Of a stretch of 64,000 nucleotides of DNA, positions 42,590 to 54,679 are shown piece after piece. The notes beneath the pieces are model-generated. The model was not told the DNA's origin. It ran no database searches and was given only the letters and a program-made list of their open reading frames with translations. A program made the position numbers and the translations under genes. The DNA lies in assembly GCF_003086295.3 (NCBI RefSeq), contig NC_092039.1:67971649-68035648 (forward strand), written 5' to 3'. Each line of letters starts with the position of its first letter. The stretch's first letter is position 1. The DNA comes from Arachis hypogaea. Its lineage: Eukaryota; Streptophyta; Magnoliopsida; Fabales; Fabaceae.

Positions 42590-45500
42590 TGATGAGTCCA
42601 TATTTGATGATATATTTTAGCTTGAATTGGATGGATTTCATCATATAAACTCACACTTATTCATTAAAATAGCATACTTTTGTGTTTGATCCCTAAATTG
42701 AACCTAAATGTGAAAACATACTTTTTATGCTTAAATTGATCAATTTAATTTCACTTTTATTCCATTCAATGCCGTGATATATTTGTTGAGTGATTTCAGG
42801 TCTGAGAGGCAAGAATGGTTTGGTAGAAGTGGAAGAAAGCAAGCAAAAAGGGAGAAAACATGAAGAAAACAAAGGTGAAAAGCATCTCACTATGCCCACG
42901 CACAGGGGTCAAAATCAAGACCTGTTCGTCCGCACACCTTCTGTGCCCACGCACAGGGGTCAAAATCAGGACTTGTGCCCATGCACAGGCTGTGCCCATT
43001 CTTTGGGCAGAATGGAAATCAGGACCTGTGCCCACGCATAGGAGGAAAATTAGCATCTATGCCCATGCACACACCTGCGCGTCCGCACAGGTACCAGCGC
43101 ATGCCTCCATTAAAAATGCACGTGACTTGCGATTTTGGGGCTTTCTTGGCCCATTTTTGAAGGCTTAAAGGCTGAAATGGAGGGCTATATGAAGGAGCAA
43201 CAACACATAACAAAGAGAGCCATCTTAGATTAGGAAATTCTCTCTTAGGGTTTTAATCAGGGTTTGTAGCATTTTATACTTCAAGTTTGATTTTGGATTC
43301 TAGCAACTTTCATTGTAAGTATTCCTTTAATTGTCTCTTTTAATACATTGCTTGTTCTACATTTTCTCTTATTTTTATCTCTCTTGTCAATATTTACATA
43401 GTCTTGTGGTGCACGAAATTGTAATCACACTTTTGCAACTCCGCACAACTAACCAGCAAGTGCATTGGGTCGTCCAAGTAATAAAACCTTACGTGAGTAA
43501 GGGTCGATCCCACAGAGATTGTCGGTTTGAAGTAAGCTATGGTCATCTTGTAAATCTCAGTCAGGCGGATTCAAATGGTTATGAGGTATTGATAATTAAA
43601 AGGTAAATAAAACGGAAAATAACATAGAGATACTTATGTAATTCATTGGTGGGAATTTCAGATAAGCGTTTGGAGATGCTTTGTTGCTCCTGAATCTCTG
43701 CTTTCCTATTGTCTTCATCCAATCATGAGTCCTCCCTTCCATGGCAAGCCGTATGATCCTCTCAATGAAAATGGTCCGGCTATGGTTTCTGTACAGCTAA
43801 TCAACTGTCGGATTTCTTGTCTCGGATTAAAAATACCAGGCACAGCTACCGCATGGCTAATCATCTGTCGGTTCCCACTTGTGTCGGAATAGGATCTCTC
43901 TATCCTTTTGCACACTGTCACTGCGGCCAACATTCATGAGTTTGAAGCTCGTCACAGTCATCCCGTCCCAGATCCTACTCAGAATATCACAGACAATGTT
44001 TAGACTTTCCGGATCTCAGGAATGCTGCCAATTGTTTCTAGCCTATACCACAACAGTTCTAACCATGCCGACTCGGTCCATGGATCAGAGACCCAAGAGA
44101 TTATACTCCAGCTGTCATCTAATGACTATGTTGAATATCATGTAGACCGCTTGTGGTTGTCAGGCACACGGATCTTGGATAAGCGAGTAATGAAGATAGT
44201 GGGTTATTGTCACGGGTCACCCCCTTCATTCTGACTTAACTGAATTAAGTACGAGAGCATATCTTGGAGAAGAAGTAGGCATGAATTGAAAGAGAAACAA
44301 TAATACTTGCATTAGTTCATGAAGAATAGCAGAGCTCCTCACCTTAATCTATGAGGTATAGAAATTCCACCATAGAAAATACATAAGAGAAGAAAGTCTA
44401 GGCATGGCCAAATGGCCAGCCTCCCAAGTGGCCTAAGATCATTCTCAAAAGGTGCCAGCCTCCGCATACAATAGTAAAAAGTGCTATATATACTAAACTA
44501 GTTACTAGGGTTTACAGAAAATGAGTAACTAAGTGCATATAGTGCAGAAATCCACTTCCGGGGCCCACCTGGTGTGTGCTTGGGCTGAGCTTTGAAGCTT
44601 TCATGTGCATAGGCCATTCTTGGAGTTAAATGCCAGCTTAGATGCCAGTTTGGGCATTTAACTCCAATTCTGGTGCCAGTTCCGGCGTTTTACGCCAGAA
44701 AAGTGTCTCTGGTGGGCATTTAGACGCCAGTTTGGGCCATCAAATCTCAGACAAAGTATGAACTATTATACATTCATGGAAAGACCAAGATGTCTACTTT
44801 CCAACGCAATTGAGAGCACACCAATTGAGCTTCTGTAGCTCCAGAAAATCCACTTCGAGTGCAAAAGGGTCAGAATATAACAGCATCTACAATCCTTTCT
44901 TAGCCTCTGAATCAGATTTTTGCCCAGGTCCCTAAATTTTAGATAGAAAATACCTGAAATCACAGAAAAACACACAAACTCATAGTAAAGTCCAGAAATG
45001 TGATTTTTGCATAAAAACTAATAAAAATATACTAAAAAGTAACTAAAACATACTAAAAACTACCTAAAAATAATGCCAAAAAGCGTATAAATTATCCGCT
45101 CATCATCTTGCAATTTTGGATTTCTAGTTGTTTAATTTGATGTTTGATGGCTTTTATATGTTTGTTGAGTTGCTTTTATTGATTTTGATCATTTATGGTT
45201 CATAGCTTTCATTAATTTACCAATTTTGCCATGTTTTATGTTATGCCCTCTATATGTTTGATGAAATGCCAATTTTGATTATGCGGTAATTTCCACCCCT
45301 TGACTTGGGAAAATGAGTATATGGATTACTAGAGCCATAATGTCCAACATTTAGTGATAATTTTTGGGTTGTTAGTTGTTATTGTTTCCACTAACGCTAG
45401 CTTTTTATCAACTAGTTTGGTATGTTAGCTAGGATTTGTGGATTAATGACAACTATGCTCACTTAACTTATCCTTCGATGTTAAGGGTTGACTTAGTGAG

Positions 45501-45942
45501 ATTAATCCATCATAATTGTCATAGTTATGGTTATGACAAGGAAAGGATTCCATAACTCATCCCAAGTCAAGGTTTCATTTATGTTTTAAATCACATTTTC
45601 ATCACTTTATAGTCTTACTTGTTTATATTGCATACATAGTTCTTTTATTCCTTTATTAGTTTATTAATTGTAATTTTGCCTTGTTCTTTAATTTCTTTAT
45701 TGCTTACTTCTTCATTGAAAACACCCCTTGGCTTCTCACAACCAAAATCGTATGCACTTGTTGTCACTAGTTCCTAGGGAGAACGACCCGGGAGTCTAAA
45801 AACTCTCGGTTAATATTTGCTTTGATTTGTGACATTATCTTGAATTGAATTTTGATTGAGAGGATCCATTGCCGGTTTGGACTATACTCACAACGGAATT
45901 ACTGTATCTAGTTTTCCAAATTGGCATAATTCTCATCTATCA
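42590..45942 (+). repeat. 5' LTR of element D (about 1.65 kb without the nested solo LTR)
   Basis: It starts TGATGAGTCCATATTTGATG and ends ...ctcatctatca. It contains a tandem array of a roughly 57-bp unit with the hairpin ctgtgc-ccac-gcacag (42885-43090), and near its end the U5 module ctagggagaacgacccggga (45774). Confidence 0.82.
43407..45105 (-). repeat. Solo LTR with perfect tcttg duplication (1,699 bp)
   Basis: On the - strand it starts TGATGAGCGGATAATTTATA at 45105 and ends TTCGTGCACCA at 43407. The duplication tcttg is at 43402-43406 and 45106-45110. It lies inside the D 5' LTR. Confidence 0.92.
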
Positions 45943-45948
45943 AAATTT

Positions 45949-45965
45949 TGGTGCCGTTGTCGGGG
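45949..45965 (+). promoter_or_regulatory. Primer-binding site, tRNA-Asp type (element D)
   Basis: tggtgccgttgtcgggg, two mismatches to the tRNA-Asp complement, six bases after the LTR. Confidence 0.8.
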
Positions 45966-46195
45966 AGCTAGCGTCATGAGTGCTATATTTTGGTTGTTGT
46001 AAATATGTCCATAGTGTGAATAGATACTTTTTGGTTGTTTGTTTGCTTTTGTTGATAATTAGGATTTTATTTCTTTTGTCACTTGATGTCTTTAGTTTTT
46101 ATTTTCCATTTTCTCTAGGAGTTATCACCCTCTTGGTTTGGAGTTTGGTTGTGATCATTTTGTAAGGTTTGATAACTTCAATTGTGGATTGCATC

Positions 46196-47236
46196 ATGGG
46201 TTTGGAGCAATAATTTTGGGAGGAGCAACCTCCTCCATATTACAATGAACCATACCCTCTCCAATATGCATACCCAAACCAAGGATCTGGTGGATTTCAC
46301 TATGACTATATCCGTCCACCACCATATACCTATAACCCATACCCCAAACATAACCCTCAATCACTATATTTTCAAACACCACACCACCACCATCATACAC
46401 CTTCTTACATACCACCTCAAGATATTCACCAACATGAATCACCTCCCACATACACAACCTTTCTCCCAAACTATAAACCTCATTCTTCACCCAATGTGAA
46501 TCTTTCCCACCCTTGACCCAAGACCATCAAGACCTTCAAGCTTTACTCCAAGAGCAAGAAGGATTTGGAGAGGACACAAGGGCAATTCGTGACAACCATA
46601 GCCGAAGCAATGAACCGCTTAGTTCTCCTACACTCATCTGATCAAGGCATTCCTCTTGAGGAATGTGGAGGGTCAACTAATGCATGTAGTGAAGAGGAGA
46701 ATATGGAACCTAAAGGAAAATAAGAAGGATTAGAGCTTGAAGTACAACTAAAGGAAGAAAGGAAAGTATGTGAACCAGAGGAGAAAAAAGAGGAATTGAG
46801 GGAGGTTGATCAAGATAAGGATTCCATCATTCATGATTTTTTGTCCTCCTTGATCAATCCCCTTAATGATCCTAATGAGCCTCTTCCCATTGAGTTTGAG
46901 AGGGACATAGAGGTAGACTTCTCACAACCTCCTTGTTATGATTTGAGTGATGGAGAAGAGGAAGTTGGTAAGGAAGTAACTCCATTCCAAGAACACATTG
47001 AGTGGGTGGCAATTTCACCTATGAGCTTCATTGGCCCCCACCAATATGCTATCTTGGAAATGGATTACCAACTCAAGGTCCTTCTTGGGTTGGTACATAG
47101 TGGAGAAAGGAGTGTGGGTTGTAAAAAGAATCCAAGGCTCATCAAGAAAGTCAACTTAAGACTTGGAATTCAAGTGGGGTGTAGAGCACAATTGGGTATT
47201 TTTGGAAAATGTTGGGTTGCTACAATGGTCAATTGA
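46196..47236 (+). pseudogene. ORF1 of element D, main part
   Basis: The frame from ATG 46196 has stops at 46211, 46514, 46721 and 47234, but homology persists in the same frame. Order: Pro/Tyr/His-rich (EEQPPPYYNEPYPLQYAYP, TYNPYP); a basic patch (YSKSKKDLERTQGQ); DQGIPLEECGGST; an acidic region; IIHDFLSSLINPLNDPNEPL; then a diverged C-terminal domain (YAILEMDYQLKVLLGL, in place of YGLLETDGQLRxLCG). It is the most divergent ORF1 in the window. The domain is completed at 49136 after the solo LTR, with a frameshift. Confidence 0.7.
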
Positions 47237-47240
47237 GGAC

Positions 47241-49135
47241 TGATGTGTGGAAAACGATCCAACACGAAACTCACCGGCAAGTATACCGGGTCGCATCAAG
47301 TAATAATAACTCACATGAGTGAGGTCGATCCCACAGGGATTGAAGGATTGAGCAATTTTAGTTTAGTGGTTGATTTAGTCAAGCGAATCAAATATTGGTT
47401 GAGTGGTTTATCTTTAACAGAAGCTAAATTGCTTGGAATGTAAAGGGATAGGGGAGAATTGCAGTAAATTAAAGAGCAGAAAAGTGAAAGTGCTAAATCT
47501 TAAAGAACAAGAAATTAAATGACTGAAACTTAAAGTGCAAGAAATGTGAATTGCTTGAATATAAAAGGGGAATTAAGGATTGGGAATTCAGAATTTCAGC
47601 AAGAGAAAGTAGATTGCAACAATTAATAAAGCAGAAATTGAATTATAAGCAATTAGAACTCAAACAGTAAAGAAATTAAGTGCAGCAAAGGTTCACAGAA
47701 GAACCAAAAAAAATTGGGATCTCAGGACTCTAGAGACTAGGTAGCAAAGCCTAGATCTCAATTGCCCTCCCAGATCCAAGTTCTCAAAGCAATTGACAAA
47801 AAATAGAAGAAGAAGCAGTAAAGGGAATGTAAATAAATTCAATTATGCAGAAGAGAAATTAAAGAGCTCTTGAGTGGAGATTGAGACAGAATTTCCTCAA
47901 TTCTTAACACCCAAGACTCAAACAAGAAAAGTAGAATTGCTCGAGCAAGAACGAGGAAGAAGAGAGATCAATTCCCCTTCCTAATTCTCTGAAATCTCGG
48001 TCAAGTCTCTCAAAGAAAAGTTGCAAAATTCAAAGCTCCAAAGAAAGTGCAAAATTCAAAAGTCAAGTAAAAAGTCTTTAATTACATCAAACTAGCTCCT
48101 ATTTATACACTTTCTATTCTTGGATCTTGGGATTTGGATGGGCTTTTGATTTGGTGAAGAAATGAATTAAATTGGATTTTTAATTCAATTTTTGGCCCAT
48201 GAAAGATTGCTTCCAGGAGGCTGCCCTGCCCTTGTGGAGGGCAGGGCAGGATTTGGTGCGTGCGGCCATGGTGCGGGCGTGGCGTGCAAGCTTGGTGCGC
48301 AGGATGCTGCCCTGCCCTCGCGGAGGGCAGGGCAGAAAAGTTTAGTGCGCCAGATTGGTGCCTTGGTGCGCTGCTGGTGCTGCCGAATGATGCTTTGGTG
48401 CGCCAGATTGGTGCGCTGGCCGTGCCACAACAAAATGCTGCCCTGCCCTCGCGGAGGGCAGGGCAGTGTTTCCACCTTGAAGTTCCGTGTTCGAAACTTG
48501 GATGATACACACGCTACCCATTTTCCTTGGCTTTCTTGGCACCATAATGAAGCCTAGTTCCTTGCTTCCTTATTGTTCCGTGTTCGAGACTTGTAGTAAG
48601 CATAGGTGAACTTTTTCTTTGAATTTCTTCCCTTGGTGAGCCCGATACTGCCCTTGTGGAGGGCAGGGCAAAGTTTTGCTCTTCTTTGATCCAAGGCACA
48701 ATATTGTGCTCTGCCCTTGTCACGGGCAGGGCAGAGTTGCCTTTCAAGCTTTGTTCCCTTATGTTGCCCTCCTAGAGGGCAGTGTGCCCTTGTGGAGGGC
48801 AATGCTTGCTTCCTCCATTATGCGCCACGCCTTTTTCTCCTTAGGCCACGCTTCTTTAAGCCACGCTTTCCTCTTTTCTTCTTTTCTTCACCTATAATAA
48901 ACTAAAACAACCACTCCAAGTATCACTAAATTCACAAGGCTTATAAATCAATTAAAAATCAATTAAATTTAGCTTAAACCTTATGAGTTAACATTAATTT
49001 CATGGTGGTTGTTTGATTTAAAGAAGTTATGCATTTTCACTCCAAATCACTTACTTAGGATGCAAGAAAGTGCATAAAGACTAATAAAACAAGTGAAATT
49101 AGCTTGAAAAATGGGTATATGATGACTTGTCATCA
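47241..49135 (-). repeat. Solo LTR with strong hairpin array (1,895 bp)
   Basis: On the - strand it starts TGATGACAAGTCATCATATA at 49135 and ends TTTCCACACATCA at 47241. Flanks aggac (47236-47240) and aggaa (49136-49140) match at 4 of 5. U5 module at 47298-47345. Confidence 0.83.
48222..48805. repeat. Array of long perfect GC-rich hairpins
   Basis: Seven inverted repeats. The best (48309-48335, 48439-48465) have 12-bp arms TGCCCTGCCCTC and its complement around the loop GCG. Others are at 48222, 48650, 48710, 48763 and 48786, with shorter or mismatched arms. Confidence 0.88.
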
Positions 49136-49273
49136 AGGAATTGTTCATCCGGCTTGGAGCATAGAAATCCACAAGAAGGAGAGCGGATACCTCGAATATG
49201 GGATCTCGGTGGAGTTTTAAGAGCCAAGCATGGATGGAGATTTAAGGAGGAGTGGAAACACAAGCCACCCTAG
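49136..49273 (+). pseudogene. ORF1 of element D, C-terminal end
   Basis: Reads SSGLEHRNPQEGERIPRIWD, LGG, then KHGWRFKEEWKHKPP, stop, matching the C-terminal ends of the other ORF1 copies. A frameshift separates it from 47236. Confidence 0.7.
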
Positions 49274-49323
49274 CAAGAGTCTCCTCAACAAGTCCAACTT
49301 AAGGACTATAAATCAAAATGCTA

Positions 49324-49341
49324 GGTGGGAGACACTCCACC
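49324..49341 (+). promoter_or_regulatory. Post-ORF1 hairpin of D: GGTGGGAGACACTCCACC
   Basis: 5-bp stem GGTGG/CCACC with the AGACA core, 50 bp after the ORF1 stop. Confidence 0.7.
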
Positions 49342-49559
49342 ATGGTAACATCTTTCCTACCCTTTTCTCTTTGTTTATAGTTTTGATTTCTTGCATTTTA
49401 GCTTATCTTGGCTTAGCTTAGGTCACTTTAATTTTGAGTTGGTAGGTTAATTATCATATGGATCATGCATTTATGGATTTTTGGATGTTTTGGGGTTGAA
49501 TTTTGGATGAGCTAAGGCTTGGCACCTTAGATTTTAAAGAAAAAATTTTTGAAAAATAG

Positions 49560-51716
49560 GGCATCTATGCGTGTGCAGCACCTTGTGCGTGCACACGCAA
49601 CTTCTATTTCTGCGTCCTATGCGTGTGCACCGCCCCGTGCGTACACACACTCGTATATGGTGCACAAAATTGTGATCATCAACAATGGCGCCATAAACTT
49701 GGTGCTCTCAAACGTGAATCACACTTCGTCACAACTCCGCACAACTAACCAGCAAGTGCACTGGGTCGTCCAAGTAATACCTAACGTGAGTAAGGGTCGA
49801 TCCCACGGAGATTGTCGGTATGAAGCAAGCTATGGTCATCTTGAAAATCTCAGTCAGGCGGGTTCTAATGATTATGATGGTTTTTGAATATAAGGATAAA
49901 TAAAGCATAAAATAGAGATAGAGATACTTATGTAAATCATTGATGGGAATTTCAGATAAGCGCATGAAGATACTGTGTTCCTTCTGAATCTCTGCTTTCC
50001 TATTGCTTCCATCCAATCATTCTTACTCCTTTCCATGGCAAGCTGTATGTTGGGGGATCACCATTGTCAATGGCTACCGTCCTTCCTCTCAGTGAAAATG
50101 GTCCAGGTGCGCTATTTCCGCATGGCTAATCATCTGTCGGTTCTCGATCATGTTGGAATAGAATCCAGTGATTCTTTTGCGTCTGTCACTACGCCCAACA
50201 CTCGCGAGTTTGAAGCTCGTCACAGTCATCCCTTCCCAGATCCTACTCGGAATACCACAAACAAGGTTTAGACTTTCCGGATCTCAGGAATGGCCGCCAA
50301 TAATTCTAGCTTATACCACGAAGACTCCGATCTTTCAGAATGGAGGCTGAGAGATACACGTTCAATCTTAAGTAGAACGGAAGTGGTTGTCAGTCACGCG
50401 TTCATAGGTGAGAATGATGATGAGTGTCACGAATCTTCACACTCATCATGTTGGAATGCGAGTGAATATCTTAGAACAAGAATAAGCTTGAATTGAATAG
50501 AAAACAGTAGTACTTTGCATTAAAACTCGAGGTACAGCAGAGCTCCACACGTTAATCTATGGTGTGTAGAAACTCCACCGTTGAAAATACATAAGTGATA
50601 AGGTCTAGGCATGGCCGAATGGCCAGCCCCCATGAAGGTCTAAAATCGCATACACTGATTAAAGATCAATCAAAAGACTCTGAATACAATAGTAAAAAGT
50701 TATATTTATACTAAACTAGTTACTAGGATTTACAGAAATAAGTCTAAGTGCAGAAATCCACTTCTGGGGCCCACTTAGTGTGTGCTTGGGCTAAGCTTGA
50801 GCTTTACACGTGCAGAGACTTCTCTTGGAGTTAAACGCCATGTTGTAACGTGTTTTTGGCGTTTAACTCTGGTTTATGACGTGTTTCTGGCGTTTTACTC
50901 CAGAATGCAGCATGGAACTGGCGTTGAATGCCAATTTGCATTATCTAAACTCGAATAAAGTATAAACTATTATATACTGCTGGAAAGCCCTGGATGTCTA
51001 CCTTTCAACGCAATTGAGAGCGCGCCATTTGGAGTTCTATATCTCTAAAAAATCCATTTCGAGTGCAGGGAGGTCAGAATCCAACAGCATCTGTAGTCCT
51101 TTTTCAGCCTCCTATCAGATTTTTGCTCAGGTCCCTCAATTTTAGCTAGAAAATACCTGAAATCATAGAAAAACACACAAACTCATAGTAAAGTCCAGAA
51201 ATGTGAATTTTTCATCAAAACTAATAGAAACATCCCTAAAAGTAGCTAGATCCTACTAAAAACTACCTAAAAACAATGCCAAAGAGTGTATAAATTATCT
51301 GCTCATCAGTATATATGCCCTCTTTTTGGAGCGCTCGCACCTTTTGTGCGTGCGCATCCCTATGTTCTTGCACCTTGTGCGTGCGCACGTGGTTGTGCGT
51401 ACCACGCAACCTTCTTTTCGCACTCTCTCTGCGGCCACACAGGCTTGTGCATCCGCACGACAACTTGCAACCACTCTGGTGGGAGCGTTGACACAGCCTG
51501 TGCCCGTGAACCCCAACCCTTTTTGCTCCTGTGCGCGTACATGTATCTATGTGCGTACGCACTCATGATCCTTGTTCAAAAAAAAAGTGTTCTGTGCGTG
51601 CGCACGCACACATCCTTACTTCCTTTCTATCTGGAGCACTCGCACACTTGGTGCGAGCGCACACCCACCCTGTCTCGCCTGGTGTGCGTACGCACACATA
51701 CTTGTACGTACTCACA
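49560..51716 (+). repeat. gtgcgtgcgcac palindromic array of D (split by a solo LTR)
   Basis: Parts at 49560-49652 and 51330-51716: gtgcgtgcacacgc, cttgtgcgtgcgcac, gtgcgtgcgcacgcac, gtgcgtacgcacac. It occupies the same slot as the acgcgt array of host A and elements 1 and 3. Confidence 0.75.
49658..51308 (-). repeat. Solo LTR with perfect gtata duplication (1,651 bp)
   Basis: Same family as 43407-45105. On the - strand it starts TGATGAGCAGATAATTTATA at 51308. The duplication gtata is at 49653-49657 and 51309-51313. Confidence 0.92.
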
Positions 51717-51744
51717 AGTGCTGTCATAACTAGAAAATGGCTTA

Positions 51745-52200
51745 ATACAGACAGATTTACAGGCAGATTTGGTCTATATTATAGACGGATTTTTGGTTTC
51801 CAACGAAATTACCGACGGATTTTGTCCTTCTGAAAAAGCCTAGTCGGAAATTATTTATCGACGGATTTTTTCCGTCAAAAAATTACCGACGAATTTTTAC
51901 CAGTTACTGACGAATTTTCCCTCTGTAAATTCTCCATGCATTCCCCTAAAACGATGAACTTTCCGACGGATTTTCCGTCGTTAATTACAGACAGATTTTT
52001 TGACGGATTTTCTGTCTGTAATTACAGATGGATTTTTCGACGGCTTTTCTGTGTGTAATTACAGACAAATTTTTCGATGAATTTTTCGTCTATAATTACA
52101 GACAGATTTTCTGACAGATTTTCCGTCTATAACTTGAACCTTGGAAAATCATCTCACACTATGATTACAGACAGAAAATCCGTCTGTAAATCCGTCGGTA
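51745..52200. repeat. Subterminal repeat array, (c/a)gacggatttt
   Basis: More than 15 copies of gacggattt/gacagattt in both orientations, often as pairs flanking ccgtcggtaat- or ccgtctgtaattacag-type spacers. In CACTA elements such arrays bind the transposase. Confidence 0.8.
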
Positions 52201-52539
52201 AAGTAAAATAGAAATTTTTTTAAATATTTCCATTGCAAAATGAATACTTTAGGTTTATTTTTTAAATTTCCTCCATCAAACACACTATAAATTGGAAAAA
52301 AAAGAGGCAAAAAATCATATAGATAAACATAATATTCATTACATGATACCTATAAAATTGGATGTTATTTTTCAACATCATTGGCCAATATCTCACTATC
52401 TCAATAAAAAGATACCCAAAAAAATAAACCATTGACAGAACTATAACTATTTACATTACTCATTGACACTACTAGTTCCTTCATTTTCAACAATTTAAAC
52501 AAACAAGATTTTATATTCATCCTATTCCTTTTAGATTGC

Positions 52540-52905
52540 ATGATGGTGACTTGCTCAGAGCCATTGACAAATACACCTCCTCGATCTCCTTGTGGTTGTG
52601 TGTGGCCACTTCAAGTTAAACTCCACATCAGCATTACAATATACAAGTTCTTCCCTTTGGTTTTCAAGCTAGCTGAGGAAATTGCAGCGAGTCTTTTGTT
52701 GAGCCGCAACCAGGTTCGCATTGTTGGAGCTAATGCAGCAAATCATCAACTAGAGAAAACCATGGTTCTCTTAAATTTTGTGCCTCAAGGAGTTAACTTT
52801 GATGATACAACAGCATTCTTGATATACAAGAAATTCTGGCACAAAGAAATTCTCACTGATGCTTCCCTTTTTGGCACAAGAAATTCTGGCACAAAGAAAA
52901 TCTAA
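52540..52905 (+). pseudogene. Captured extracellular fragment of an ALE2-like receptor kinase
   Basis: Reads CSEPLTNTPPRSPCGCVWPL, VKLHISITIYKFFPLVFKLA, SRNQVRIVGANAANHQLEK and DDTTAFLIYKKFWHKE, as in the N-terminal extracellular module of ALE2-type receptor-like kinases. After DASLFG the sequence duplicates (GTRNS) and stops at 52903. No signal peptide, transmembrane or kinase portion. In the plant, ALE2 acts in epidermal and cuticle development; this is a 120-residue piece. Confidence 0.8.
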
Positions 52906-53917
52906 TGGCTTATTCAACCAGAAAAAGAATATATTTCAAGGTACCTAATTACTGTGAAATCTTAAAAACCAGATCCTTATGACATTGATTAATGGAAATA
53001 TTGAGATAATATTTTATATATTCTATTTATTTCAATCAGCAAAAGGAAGAAAACATAGTTTGTATTGACACAGCTCTCTTCTTTATTTATAGAGTTTGAT
53101 GATAAGAAGCTGTCACAATGCAGAGTTTCAAAAATTCATCCTTCTAAATGGTCTTCACACACACATCACAATTATACTAATATTTGGCAACTGAATTTGC
53201 CTTTCAATTGAAGGGCGCAATATAGATTTACCTCAACAAGGACCTTTGCCTTCTTTGATTTAAGATCAACAGAATTCTTTTAAGAATGTATATGAACATC
53301 AGTAACAAATATTGTTAGGCTATAAGAAAGAAATATTTATGTATAAACAACAGCAATTATAAACCATGACCATTTATTTCTACAGTTTCCTTTCTTCTCA
53401 TTCTACAATGTGTTCTGTTAAAATCATAGAAGTCAGAACAAAGTCAAGATATTGATAATCTACACCTGAATCCACTTAAGAGAATCCACTTAAGACTATG
53501 TAACTTTATTGATAACCTCAAAACGCCTATATATGAACACCTTTACACTTTGTTGCCGTTGAGCAAGATGAAGACCATCATAATATGTTCCTTATTATCA
53601 CAATGTGCATATATGATATACAAGTAACTTTCCTAGTATTAATGTGTAGGAAATAATGGTTAGATTCAAACATGACCATTAATGGCATATTTGTAGTTAA
53701 TCAAGCATTAAATCACTACAATGACAATACCTGTTGAGTTGCTCTTTCCTGTAGATATCAAAATCATGTTAACGGCTGACTATGATGCTCAACACTAACC
53801 TGAAAATTGGAAACTAAAAGCCCTTTATCATAGGTTGAAGCTTATCAAATCCATTTATGTTTTCCTTCACCAAATTTCAAAAAAATGAACCAACAAAAAG
53901 TAGAATAAAAATTTGAA
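52906..53917. other. Transposon interior, unassigned
   Basis: AT-rich with short exon-like stretches on the - strand (near 53220-53280 and 53720-53760) that I cannot assign. 53918 begins the xylose isomerase piece. Confidence 0.4.
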
Positions 53918-54222
53918 CCTCTATCTGAGCACCTAGGTTAGTGTCAAAAATCTGGTATCGCTTTTTAACAAGCTGAGCACGGGAACCATCCTTTGATCTA
54001 GTATAATATAATGGAAATTAAAAAGAAAAAATTAGTATGATTTATGAGTGAAGTTTTGACATGGAGTCTCTAAATCTAAATTAGAAAAATATTCATAAAT
54101 AGGTGTAAGCAATGGCACCTCAATTAACTTAGCAGCATTCTTGAATCCACGAGCCATTGTGTCAATTCCAACAATGTGAGCTATGAACAAGTCTTCCAAC
54201 ATATGTGCTTTCTCTCCGCCTA
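53918..54222 (-). pseudogene. Captured C-terminal exons of xylose isomerase
   Basis: Exon-like segment 54222-54120 (LEDLFIAHIVGIDTMARGFK, NAAKLIE) and, after an intron-like gap, 53995-53918 (GSRAQLVKKRYQIFDTNLGA, QIE). These correspond to the C-terminal helices of plant xylose isomerase, where the usual sequence has DVEDLFIAH and RYQSFDTEIGAQIEAG-like motifs. Metal-binding catalytic residues lie upstream and are absent. Nonfunctional. Confidence 0.8.
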
Positions 54223-54422
54223 AATTATTTGGAAGAGAAAAGGATTAAATTGGAACTATTCGGATTAGTATATACTATTTCATAGTTTGTATCTGTGCAT
54301 AGATACTGGTTCATGACTTAACTGGAATGCTGCCACACTTCTGCACTTCAATGAAAAATTCTTTAGTATTTTATGACAAGAAAATAAAATGAAATAAGAT
54401 TTATTACCACATATAATTTTGG

Positions 54423-54590
54423 CGCGAAGTTTAGCATCCAATAAGATTTTACTGGCTTTTATATCTCTTTGAATTATCCTAGTTTTTGAATTTTCATGCA
54501 GGTAAACCAATCCTTCAGCTGTCCCAATGATAATGTCATATCTCTTCTCCCAGTTTAGTTCTCTTCCCTTGACTCTATCTAAAACAAGAG
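54423..54590 (-). pseudogene. Captured kinase-domain exon of a CRK-type receptor kinase
   Basis: Reads [54 protein letters not shown]. This is the kinase catalytic loop region of cysteine-rich receptor-like kinases. The H-R-D motif is Q-R-D and the following K-A-S-N is K-A-S-K, so two key residues are lost. It breaks off before the D-F-G motif. Confidence 0.83.
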
Positions 54591-54679
54591 ATTGGGTAAT
54601 ATTATCCTTTCATCAGGTACAAAATAAGTTTTCACAATATTAGAAGAGTAACACAAATTCATCATGATATGCAATAATT

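Larger units (their letters stand above)
42590..51724 (+). mobile_element. Element D: non-autonomous LTR element of the host A superfamily, + strand
   Basis: 5' LTR (42590-45942), primer-binding site, ORF1 (46196-47236, 49136-49273), post-ORF1 hairpin and a gtgcgtgcgcac array (49560-51716). The 3' part is lost or lies beyond the transposon at 51725. It carries three solo LTRs (43407, 47241, 49658). Confidence 0.75.

Noticed and set aside
42790..43213. Four overlapping frames on both strands
   Set aside because: Translation of the tandem unit in the LTR of element D; the frames just repeat the same peptide.
43407..45105. Assigning this LTR to a named Arachis family such as FIDEL
   Set aside because: The LTR ends look familiar for peanut, but without an alignment the name cannot be supported.
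46178..46499. Frames in other phases over ORF1 of D
   Set aside because: They lie over the Pro/Tyr/His-rich domain, whose homology to the other copies is in the frame of 46196.
48103..48557. Open frames on both strands, up to 135 codons
   Set aside because: Translation of the hairpin array in a solo LTR (repeated ALPSARAGQ-like peptide).
48222..48805. Regularly spaced repeats resembling a CRISPR array
   Set aside because: Repeats are palindromes of unequal spacing inside a plant LTR, with no cas genes and a eukaryotic context.
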